Source of the DNA: Acetofilamentum sp.
GTDB lineage: Bacteria > Bacteroidota > Bacteroidia > Bacteroidales > JAFGUD01
DNA length: 5,774 nucleotides
Direction of reading: 5' to 3'
Assembly: GCA_020722645.1 (NCBI GenBank)
Contig: DYKL01000232.1
Coordinates: forward strand, 1-5,774
This document shows, piece by piece, positions 1-5,773 of the stretch. Numbering within the stretch: the stretch's first letter is position 1; each line of letters begins with the position of its first letter. A model generated the notes under the pieces. It did not search any database, was not told where the DNA came from, and saw only the letters and a list, made by a program, of their open reading frames with translations. A program made the translations under genes and the position numbers.

Positions 1-45
1 AGCAGCAAAGCCCTGTAAATCCACGCTTTTTAAAAGTAAGTTCCG
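1..45. other. Left-edge flank after the kinase stop
   Basis: These 45 bases follow the kinase stop codon. I see only a weak 5-bp complementarity (AAAGC/GCTTT) and no convincing terminator or reading frame, so whether transcription continues into another gene to the left cannot be decided. Confidence 0.4.
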
Positions 46-2205
46 TTATAACTGACAATTTGAATTTAGTTTCAGCAACCAAATATTTTTGCTACCGTTT
101 CCTTTTGAAAAAGTATAACCGGCAATATAGATTGATTTTTTATATACATAAACTGATTTAAAACTATCATCTGAACCACCTCCGAAAATTTCAGATTCAA
201 GTTTATTAAAATCTTTGTCAAATTTCAGTATAAATGCATCAGTTTGAGAATCATTTTCAGAAGTGTATCCGACTGTTAAAAATTCATTTTCCGAAAATTT
301 ACACAAAGAAACACCAACTGTGTTTTCAATTACTTGATAATATTTTTCTTTAATAATTTCAGCTTCGGAATCAATTTTCGCAAGCCATAATTCTTTGAAA
401 TCTTTATCAGTTTTTGCATACCCTGTAATAATAAAATTATCGTTGTCAATCAAAATAACATCTTCAGCATCAAATAGTTGGTTGTACTCTCCAATTGATT
501 TTTCTTTCAATATTTTACCGTTACTGTCAATAAAAAGAATATATGCTTTTTCGTAAGTTTCTGAAATAGCAATTTTTCCGGTAATGATAAATTCGTTTTC
601 GTTAATTTTCAGAATGGAACGAGGTGAAAAATCTGCATTTTCTCCTACGCTTTTTTCCCAAATTAAATTGCCATTTTTATCAATTTTATAGATTCCGATT
701 CTAGTTGTTTTGCCTGTATTGTCAGTGTAAACAAAAATAAAATTGTCGTTGTCGGCTTTTGTAATATCAACAGCTTCGTCCCAACCTTCAAAACCGAATT
801 CTTTATCCCATAAGACTTCGCAATTTTTATTAATCATAATAACTCTGCTTTGAGCCTGATGATTTTCATCTTTGTAAACACCACCAACAATAAGATATTT
901 GTCTTTATCAACCTGTATAATGCTGTGTGCTGCATCACCTCTTTCATAACCGTCAAAATTCTGCTTGATTTTTTGAACTCCGTTTAAATTAGTTTTTATT
1001 AAAAGCCAATCCATGCTGCTATTCATTGATTTTGTGAGTCCGACAATGAAAATTCCGTTTTGGTCAGCAATTATATTAAAAGCTTCTTCGTTTTTTTCGC
1101 TTTCAAAGTATAATTCAAATGTTTTTTTTTCGCTGATATTCAAAAATTTGAATGTTAAAAATACAGCAGTAACTAATAAAATTAACGATATTATTGTTTT
1201 TAAAGACTTGTGTGTTTTCTTTTTTTTGGTGGAGTTTGTCGGTTTTTGTTCTGTTTTTTGTTCTGTTTTTTCTACAATTTCATGAATTAATTCTGGTTCT
1301 ATTGCTTTTGAATGCTGCCCTTCATACTGATGTTTTGTTTCTTTTTTTGTTTCGTTATTAGTTTCCTCAATATTTGAAATTTCAATAAAACCTGATAATT
1401 GGTTCAGATTGTTGAATGCATTAAGGAATTCGTTGCAATTTTGGTACCTGTGGTCAGGATTTTTAAGTGTTGCTTTACTTATTATGCTGTTTATTTCAGG
1501 AAATTCAAACAAAGTTGGCAAAGGTTCATTAACAATCTTTGTAAGTATTTCATATTGAGAAGTATTCTGGTCAAAAGGAGGTTTTTGAGCAAACATATAA
1601 TAAAGTAAAACACCAAGAGAGTATATATCAGTTCTATTATCTAAATTTCTATTCCCCTTAACTTGCTCAGGGCTCATAAAAACAGGGGTACCCATTTGAA
1701 AACCGGTTAAGGTCATTTGATTGTCGCTTTCAAGTAATTTAGCAATTCCAAAATCAAGGACTTTTGCAGTTTTGAGATTATCAATTATAAAAACATTTGA
1801 TGGTTTTAAATCTCTGTGTATCACCTTTTTATTATGTCCATATTCGATAGCATTTAAAATTTGTTTAAAAATTTCGATATTTTGTTGTTTATCTAATATT
1901 TTTTTATCAATAACACTTTTCAAATCTTCACCATCAAGTAATTCCATAATTATAGCCATTTGATTATTTTTATTGTCAAAATCTAATACTTTAACAATAT
2001 TTTTATGTTCAAAAGATGCCATAATTTTGGCTTCATTGACAAAACGATTAATTGCATCTTGATTTCGGGAAAAAATTGAGTCAAGAATTTTAACAGCTAC
2101 AAATCTGTTTTCAAAAGTATTGTGTTTGGCTTTGTATACAGTAGCCATACCACCTTTACCTAATTCTTGTATTATTGTATAATTGAGTATCTGTTGGTTT
2201 ATCAT
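46..2205 (-). CDS. Transmembrane Hanks-type Ser/Thr protein kinase with periplasmic beta-propeller
   Basis: A 719-residue eukaryotic-like Ser/Thr kinase. Residues 8 to about 265 carry a complete catalytic set: glycine loop GKGGMATV (16-23), VAVK lysine K39, helix-C E58, catalytic HRDLKPSN (D132, K134, N137), DFG (D151), an activation loop with T165, T167 and T173, SPE (178-180), D193 and R254. It is an RD kinase and should be active. A charged linker (about 270-334, with KTEQ repeats and a KKKK patch at 327-330) leads into one membrane helix (about 336-354). The basic patch before the helix fits an N-in, C-out topology. Residues 362-719 contain about seven repeats of some 50 residues (pattern FIITGyt...aWIlKiDxnGxiixEKsiG), read as a beta-propeller; there are no PASTA domains. 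M. tuberculosis PknD is a known kinase with a propeller sensor. I chose ATG at 2205; an in-frame TTG at 2217 would add only MLKK. The gene follows the barrel gene by 47 nt. Ligand and substrates are unknown. Confidence 0.95.
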   Translation of the reverse strand: MINQQILNYTIIQELGKGGMATVYKAKHNTFENRFVAVKILDSIFSRNQDAINRFVNEAKIMASFEHKNIVKVLDFDNKNNQMAIIMELLDGEDLKSVIDKKILDKQQNIEIFKQILNAIEYGHNKKVIHRDLKPSNVFIIDNLKTAKVLDFGIAKLLESDNQMTLTGFQMGTPVFMSPEQVKGNRNLDNRTDIYSLGVLLYYMFAQKPPFDQNTSQYEILTKIVNEPLPTLFEFPEINSIISKATLKNPDHRYQNCNEFLNAFNNLNQLSGFIEISNIEETNNETKKETKHQYEGQHSKAIEPELIHEIVEKTEQKTEQKPTNSTKKKKTHKSLKTIISLILLVTAVFLTFKFLNISEKKTFELYFESEKNEEAFNIIADQNGIFIVGLTKSMNSSMDWLLIKTNLNGVQKIKQNFDGYERGDAAHSIIQVDKDKYLIVGGVYKDENHQAQSRVIMINKNCEVLWDKEFGFEGWDEAVDITKADNDNFIFVYTDNTGKTTRIGIYKIDKNGNLIWEKSVGENADFSPRSILKINENEFIITGKIAISETYEKAYILFIDSNGKILKEKSIGEYNQLFDAEDVILIDNDNFIITGYAKTDKDFKELWLAKIDSEAEIIKEKYYQVIENTVGVSLCKFSENEFLTVGYTSENDSQTDAFILKFDKDFNKLESEIFGGGSDDSFKSVYVYKKSIYIAGYTFSKGNGSKNIWLLKLNSNCQL
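1243..1271. repeat. 12-bp tandem repeat in the kinase linker
   Basis: About 2.4 copies of a 12-bp unit (plus strand TGTTCTGTTTTT) encode KTEQKTEQK, residues 313-321 of the kinase. The unit is a multiple of three, so gain or loss of a copy would change the cytoplasmic linker by four residues without breaking the frame. Confidence 0.8.
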
Positions 2206-2214
2206 TTTTTTTAG

Positions 2215-2222
2215 CAAAGTTA
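2215..2222 (-). promoter_or_regulatory. Possible -7 promoter element before the kinase
   Basis: The minus strand reads TAACTTTG, a full match to the Bacteroidota -7 consensus TAnnTTTG, ending 9 nt before the kinase ATG at 2205. Transcripts from it would be almost leaderless. No convincing TTTG -33 element is present about 19 nt upstream (the minus strand reads AGCT there), and such a match is not rare in AT-rich DNA. The call is therefore weak, and read-through from the barrel gene is at least as likely. If it is used, the TTG codon at 2217, which overlaps the element, cannot be the start. Confidence 0.25.
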
Positions 2223-2252
2223 ATAAAACTTGAAAAACTACAGCTAAAAAGT

Positions 2253-4616
2253 TTAAAAAAATTTCTGTTGTTGGTTTTCTTGTTCAATATCAACATTTTT
2301 ATCTATTTTTTTAATCTCTTTACCTTTTGTAAAGCGATAGCTGATGTTGAAGAGTATCATATTTTTTATTATACTTAAATCTACATTGTTGAATTCTTCG
2401 TATTCAGAAGTAATTAAGTAAGTATTTTGATTAAATTCAGCTCCCCATTCGATTGGCAGAGCATAAATAAGCATAATGTTAAATTTTTGTTTAAACAGGG
2501 CTTGTTGGAAAAACAAACACCAAAAATCATTACCCCAAGACCAGTAACCTTTCCAAGTAATAGCTTTTCTAAGTTGATTTTGATAAATAACACCGAACAA
2601 AGTGTTTGTTTTTTTGTTAGAATATAGTAATTTGGAACTCATTATCCAGTCTTTAACATCGTAGGTTTCGTTATTATATTCAATTTTGTCTTTAAAAAAT
2701 GTAGCGTTATTTTGAAAAATAATTGGTCCCAATGGCACAGTTATACCGGTATTTATTCCTATGTCTTTTCTGATAGCCGCATTATCATAGGTTATTTGCC
2801 ATTTTCCGTCGGGCATCAAATTGATAACCTGAATTATGTTATTGTTAGAAAAGTTATAATACGGCTCAATTGTAATCAGACCTGTTAAAATTGAAAGATT
2901 TGCAGAAAGTTTATTTACTTTTTCAGGTTTTAAATCGGGATTTCCCGTTGAGACTGTCTGCCAATCAACTATTTGAGTGAAAGGATTTGTTTGTGATATT
3001 GACGGATAATTTGAGTTTGAACGGTATTTGATTCTGAAATCTACAAATTCTTTAAATTTTAAATGAATATCAACGTGCGGTAAATAGATAAAATACGGCA
3101 TTTTATTTTGTTCATATTCAAAAACGCTGTTTTCTGCCGCTAATCCAAATTTAAACCCCAAAAGATCTATTGGTTGATATGAAAAATATCCGTAAAATTG
3201 ATTTCTGGTCTCCTGTTGTTTAAAATTTTTATTTGTTTCATCAGCAGAGCCATAGTTGTATGTGTAGAAATTGTTCAATAATTTGTATATGTTTCCGTAT
3301 CCAAAGTTGACATTTAATTTTGAATTGAAAGAATGCGTAAATTCTGTGTTGAAATTTGAGAATGTTTTTTCGTCTTTTCCGTTCTGTAATGTTGCTATAT
3401 CGTCCTGAGTATAAATATTTTCGTTGTTACTGTTATAAATTGAGAAAGTATAACTTAGATTTAAAGAATTTTTTTCGTTGAAATTACCAACGTAAAACAA
3501 AGAATTATTGTAGGTTCTTGAATCATTTGCATTGTATATTGAAGATTCAATATTGTTGATTTCAGTTCCATTTATGATTGTAGAAATTATATAATTTGTC
3601 CTGGAATTATTTCTGTTCATATTTCCTAAGTTGTAACTTGTTTCGTAACTTATTGTGTGCTTTGGATTTAAGTAAAAATCAATACCTGTATTAAAATTGT
3701 GTTTTTGATAATACATTTGATGATTATAATGAGTATTTTCGGGTAAATTATACTCAATTGAAAAGGTGTCGGAATAGAACTGGTTTTTTATGGTCTTTAC
3801 ATCAAAAACTCCCATATAATTTGCATAATTTGCGTAAAAATTCAGCTTTTTTTGTGTAAAATTTGTGCTTAGGTATGTATTTCCAATTGGTAGTTTATGA
3901 ATATGTTCCTGAAAAGGCATTGCGATACTAAAAACTGATAAAAAAATATCACTACCTTTGTAATTCGTTTTTAGGATAACATTTATGACCGAAGAATATC
4001 CTTCTAAAGCATATTTGCCGCTTGGATCGTGTATAATTTCAACTTTTAGGATACGGTCAGGGTCAAGATTTTTAATGTAATCTGCATCTTTTTCAATACC
4101 ATTTACAATGATTATTACATTTTTATCATTATCAACAGTTATTTGGTCATTGTACCTGTCATAATGCAGACCTGATATTTTATCTAAAACATCATAAGTA
4201 TTTGCAGCACCGGTTTTCATTTCTTCGGTTACAACTTTTACATCTTTGTCTATTTTCAAATGATATGATTCTCCTTCAATTGTAACCCCTTCAAGCATTG
4301 TCTCGGTGGGCGTCAGTTTAAAAACATCAATAAATTTTGACTCGTTTAAAAAATACAATTCGGTTGTGTCATTTTCGTATCCGAAAAAGTTAAAGATAAA
4401 TTTGTATTGACCTTTTTCAATAGGAATCTTGAAATATCCATTTTCGTCAGTTATACTTCTGACAATCAGACTGTCTTTTTGATTAAATACGACAACATTT
4501 ACAAATTCAAGCGGCTTTTTGGACAATTCATCTTTTATCTGACCTGTAATTTCAATTGTTTGTGCATTAAAATTTATCCAAAAAACTGATAAAATAAAAA
4601 ATAAAAAAATTTTCAT
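2253..4616 (-). CDS. TonB-dependent-receptor-like outer-membrane beta-barrel protein
   Basis: A 787-residue protein of the Bacteroidota family of outer-membrane barrels related to TonB-dependent receptors (OMP_b-brl_3 type), a normal length for that family. Residues 1-18 form a signal peptide (MKIFLFFILSVFWINFNA, cleavage before QT). Residues 21-101 resemble a carboxypeptidase-regulatory-like beta-sandwich (ITGQIKDELSKKPLEFVNVVV...DENGYFKI). Residues about 118-217 resemble a receptor plug (VLDKISGL, IIIVNGIE, DRILKVEIIHDPSGKY, SSVINVILKT). The rest is rich in alternating aromatic strands, including NPDLKPEK near residue 557, typical of these barrels; FNISYRF looks like the closing strand, followed by a charged tail. 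I see no clear TonB box and no STN signalling domain. It should sit in the outer membrane; a substrate cannot be named, and some relatives may not import anything. The start has no Shine-Dalgarno, as is usual in this phylum. It lies 47 nt upstream of the kinase and is probably co-transcribed with it. Confidence 0.92.
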   Translation of the reverse strand: MKIFLFFILSVFWINFNAQTIEITGQIKDELSKKPLEFVNVVVFNQKDSLIVRSITDENGYFKIPIEKGQYKFIFNFFGYENDTTELYFLNESKFIDVFKLTPTETMLEGVTIEGESYHLKIDKDVKVVTEEMKTGAANTYDVLDKISGLHYDRYNDQITVDNDKNVIIIVNGIEKDADYIKNLDPDRILKVEIIHDPSGKYALEGYSSVINVILKTNYKGSDIFLSVFSIAMPFQEHIHKLPIGNTYLSTNFTQKKLNFYANYANYMGVFDVKTIKNQFYSDTFSIEYNLPENTHYNHQMYYQKHNFNTGIDFYLNPKHTISYETSYNLGNMNRNNSRTNYIISTIINGTEINNIESSIYNANDSRTYNNSLFYVGNFNEKNSLNLSYTFSIYNSNNENIYTQDDIATLQNGKDEKTFSNFNTEFTHSFNSKLNVNFGYGNIYKLLNNFYTYNYGSADETNKNFKQQETRNQFYGYFSYQPIDLLGFKFGLAAENSVFEYEQNKMPYFIYLPHVDIHLKFKEFVDFRIKYRSNSNYPSISQTNPFTQIVDWQTVSTGNPDLKPEKVNKLSANLSILTGLITIEPYYNFSNNNIIQVINLMPDGKWQITYDNAAIRKDIGINTGITVPLGPIIFQNNATFFKDKIEYNNETYDVKDWIMSSKLLYSNKKTNTLFGVIYQNQLRKAITWKGYWSWGNDFWCLFFQQALFKQKFNIMLIYALPIEWGAEFNQNTYLITSEYEEFNNVDLSIIKNMILFNISYRFTKGKEIKKIDKNVDIEQENQQQKFF

Positions 4617-4669
4617 GTGTAAATAATTTTGTAAGTCGTTGATTTGTAATTATTTTCATTCTATTGGTG

Positions 4670-4689
4670 TGAGAACTTTAAGGTTCTCA
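4670..4689 (-). other. Small inverted repeat in the leader of the barrel gene
   Basis: TGAGAAC (4670-4676) and GTTCTCA (4683-4689) form a perfect 7-bp stem with a 6-nt loop, 53 nt before the barrel start codon. In a minus-strand transcript it would form a hairpin in the 5' leader. There is no U-tract after it, so it is not a standard terminator; an operator or an RNA element is possible. I see no TAnnTTTG element between 4617 and 4760, so the promoter of the barrel gene is unidentified. Confidence 0.45.
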
Positions 4690-4731
4690 TGGGGGTTTCA
4701 TCTGTTTTGTTTTTTATTCAACCATTAACCC

Positions 4732-4751
4732 GCATTATTCATAAATAATGC
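4732..4751. repeat. Palindrome at the left end of the MITE-like element
   Basis: GCATTATT (4732-4739) and AATAATGC (4744-4751) form an 8-bp perfect stem with loop CATA. It overlaps the left terminal repeat, so this end can fold on itself or pair with the right end at 4876-4896, giving two mutually exclusive structures. Confidence 0.6.
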
Positions 4752-4763
4752 TGGCGATTAAGT

Positions 4764-4810
4764 ACAACTAACAAATTTGTTTGTTTTTAAAACAACCAAA
4801 TTTGAGTTGT
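4764..4810. repeat. 47-nt imperfect palindrome inside the MITE-like element
   Basis: Outer arms ACAACT/AGTTGT (4764-4769, 4805-4810), middle arms CAAATTTG/CAAATTTG (4772-4779, 4797-4804) and inner arms TTGTTTT/AAAACAA (4781-4787, 4789-4795) pair in order, interrupted only by a two-base AA bulge and one T:C mismatch. The middle arm is itself palindromic. It could extrude as a cruciform or fold as RNA from either strand. Confidence 0.6.
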
Positions 4811-4854
4811 TCTAAATCGGGGTTTCATAAATTACTACCCGCTATTCAACTTGC

Positions 4855-4884
4855 ATTCATAAAATTTTTTTAATTTTTATGAAT
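4855..4884. repeat. Inverted repeat at the right end of the MITE-like element
   Basis: ATTCATAAAA (4855-4864) and TTTTATGAAT (4875-4884) form a 10-bp perfect stem around a T-rich 10-nt loop. The right arm overlaps the right terminal repeat, mirroring the self-complementary left end. Confidence 0.6.
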
Positions 4885-4922
4885 AATTCAGGTTAAGACT
4901 TTCATTTTGTGAAAAAGTTACA

Positions 4923-4966
4923 AAAAAACTGTCTGAAAATGAAGTTTCGTTTTCAGACAGTTTTTT
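4923..4966 (-). terminator. Rho-independent terminator after ferritin
   Basis: A 17-bp perfect stem (4923-4939 with 4950-4966; core CTGTCTGAAAA/TTTTCAGACAG) with a 10-nt loop begins 15 nt after the ferritin stop. On the minus strand the descending arm ends in six T, as an intrinsic terminator requires. The A-rich ascending arm makes it work on both strands, so it would also stop plus-strand transcription, though no plus-strand gene is visible. Confidence 0.9.
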
Positions 4967-4981
4967 ACAAATTTTATTTTT

Positions 4982-5491
4982 TTATACAGCCGGTGGAGGA
5001 GTAAAAACTCTTGATTTTGCTTCTCTGTCAAGCATAAAAAGAGCCGGTCCTTTTCCTTCTATAAGTCTTAATTCTTGTAATAATTCTATAACATTTGCTT
5101 CTTCCTCAACCTGTTCATCTACAAACCAATTCAGAAAACTAACACTTGCGTGGTCTTTTTCTTCATGAGCCAGTGTCATCAAATTATTGATTAAAGCTGT
5201 TATGTGATTTTCATGTTTTAAAGTTGATTCAAAAACATCAATTATATTTTTCCATGTAATTTGAGGTTTTTCTATTGCTTCCAAAACAACCTTACCGCCT
5301 CTGTCAATTACATACTGATAAAATTTCATTGCATGAAAAGTTTCTTCCTGATACTGAATTTTCATCCAGTTAGCAAATCCGTTTAGATTATTTAAAGATA
5401 AATAAGAAGACATTGACAAGTACAAATAAGCTGAATAAAGTTCTGCATTTATTTGCTCATTGTATGCTTTTTCCATTTTTACTGTTAACAT
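4982..5491 (-). CDS. ftnA: Non-heme ferritin, iron-storage protein
   Basis: A 169-residue bacterial ferritin, which in this family forms a 24-subunit cytoplasmic shell that oxidises Fe(II) and stores the mineral. Counted from the chosen start, the ligands fall at the E. coli FtnA positions: E17, Y24, E49, E50, H53, E94, E126, Q127, E129 and E130, so both the diiron ferroxidase centre and the third iron site are complete. Residue 52 is Phe, not the haem-binding Met of bacterioferritin. The four-helix bundle is full length and ends with a short VFTPPPAV tail. The frame stays open up to an ATG at 5545, but that codon lies inside a terminator hairpin and upstream of the promoter. ATG 5491 (MLTVKMEKAYNEQ) gives the normal family N-terminus; ATG 5476 would lose five residues. 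The gene is monocistronic, flanked by its own promoter and terminator. I do not see a clear Fur box. Confidence 0.97.
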   Translation of the reverse strand: MLTVKMEKAYNEQINAELYSAYLYLSMSSYLSLNNLNGFANWMKIQYQEETFHAMKFYQYVIDRGGKVVLEAIEKPQITWKNIIDVFESTLKHENHITALINNLMTLAHEEKDHASVSFLNWFVDEQVEEEANVIELLQELRLIEGKGPALFMLDREAKSRVFTPPPAV

Positions 5492-5511
5492 AGTTTTATA
5501 GTTTTTATTTG

Positions 5512-5542
5512 CAAAAATAAAAAAAGTGCCTGAATAAACAAG
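5512..5542 (-). promoter_or_regulatory. Bacteroidota-type promoter of the ferritin gene
   Basis: The minus strand reads TATTTTTG at 5519-5512, an exact match to the -7 consensus TAnnTTTG. Nineteen nt upstream is CTTG (5542-5539), three of four matches to the -33 TTTG box, which is the expected spacing. Transcription would begin near 5507, about 15 nt before the ATG at 5491. The leader is A-rich with no Shine-Dalgarno, typical of the phylum. The -33-like box lies inside the upstream terminator hairpin. Confidence 0.65.
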
Positions 5543-5550
5543 CACTTTTT
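5521..5550 (-). terminator. Terminator of the gene upstream of ferritin
   Basis: On the minus strand AAAAAGTGCTTG and CAGGCACTTTTT form a 12-bp stem with one G-U wobble and a 6-nt loop, followed by a T-rich run (TTTTTTTATTTTT). This is a good intrinsic terminator for transcripts arriving from the right. On the plus strand the 9-bp core also ends in five T. The T-run is shared with the -7 element of the ferritin promoter. Confidence 0.75.
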
Positions 5551-5606
5551 ATCAACATTAAAATTCTTTTTGTTAAGGAACATGTTTAAAAAATAGTCCG
5601 ATAACA

Positions 5607-5696
5607 GCGGTATTTTGCGTTTATTTGCGGTAAAAAAATATTATTCAAATATCTAACCGCAGAGAACTGCGAAGGTTTTCACAAAGAGCCGCAAAG
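5607..5696. repeat. Degenerate GCGGT / GCAGAG-GCAAAG repeat patch
   Basis: Two GCGGTA motifs (5607-5612, 5627-5632), with TATTTTGCG and TTATTTGCG between them, are followed by TGCGGT (5626-5631) pairing with ACCGCA (5656-5661) across an AT-rich spacer. Then come degenerate units: CGCAGAGAAC, TGCGAAGG, ACAAAGAGC and CGCAAAG (5659-5696). From memory, similar GCAGAG/GCAAAG repeats are scattered between genes in many environmental bacterial genomes, including Bacteroidota; their function is unknown to me and I could not search. The GC-richer motifs stand out from the surrounding AT-rich DNA. Confidence 0.5.
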
Positions 5697-5707
5697 TAAT
5701 ACAGACA

Positions 5708-5773
5708 TTAATTTATTACATATTCCCTTAAATCCGTAAGTCTATACTTATATATCTGAAATTCAGTCAGGTG
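5708..5773 (-). CDS. Possible C-terminal end of a gene cut by the window edge
   Basis: One minus-strand frame is open from the right edge for 21 codons to a TAA at 5708-5710, encoding LTEFQIYKYRLTDLREYV near the end. The other two minus-strand frames stop within four codons. The peptide is charged and protein-like, and the terminator hairpin at 5521-5550 needs an upstream gene, though it lies about 160 nt further on. Twenty-one open codons can occur by chance, so this stays tentative; the product is not recognisable. Confidence 0.3.
   Translation of the reverse strand, partial: HLTEFQIYKYRLTDLREYVIN

Larger units (their letters stand above)
4725..4896. repeat. MITE-like element with 21-bp terminal inverted repeats
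   Basis: The 172-bp segment is bounded by 4725-4745 and 4876-4896, which are inverted copies of each other matching at 19 of 21 positions: TTAACC, then three positions with two differences (CGC against TGA), then ATTATTCATAAA. The inside is non-coding and itself rich in inverted repeats, and it repeats two pieces of the ends: CCCGC (4729-4733, 4838-4842) and TTCATAAA (4738-4745, 4824-4831, 4856-4863). Size, terminal repeats and lack of coding capacity fit a miniature inverted-repeat element or another dispersed intergenic repeat. I find no target-site duplication beyond the TTAA that begins and ends the element. A structured RNA or regulatory region is the alternative. Copy number in the genome cannot be seen here. 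Confidence 0.6.

Noticed and set aside
1013..1963. Plus-strand open frames at 1013-1285, 1399-1608 and 1721-1963
   Set aside because: They lie antisense inside the kinase gene, encode low-complexity peptides rich in Phe, Ser and Ile, and have no recognisable domain. The minus-strand kinase motifs explain the sequence.
2206..2217. Kinase start at TTG 2217
   Set aside because: An ATG four codons later gives a normal kinase N-terminus, and the TTG overlaps a possible -7 promoter element.
2427..4589. Plus-strand open frames at 2427-2627 and 4407-4589
   Set aside because: They are antisense to the barrel gene, short, without family resemblance, and fully explained by the opposite strand.
4725..4896. 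CRISPR array or tRNA gene in the intergenic gap
   Set aside because: The repeats are inverted, irregularly spaced and differ in length, with no repeat-spacer periodicity, and no cloverleaf with T-loop motifs is visible.
4982..5491. Bacterioferritin or Dps instead of ferritin
   Set aside because: Position 52 is Phe, not the haem-ligand Met. The ferroxidase residues lie within one subunit at FtnA positions, unlike the inter-subunit Dps site.
5492..5545. Ferritin start at ATG 5545 with an 18-residue N-terminal extension
   Set aside because: The codon lies within the terminator hairpin and upstream of the predicted transcription start. The family N-terminus and all ligand numbering fit ATG 5491.
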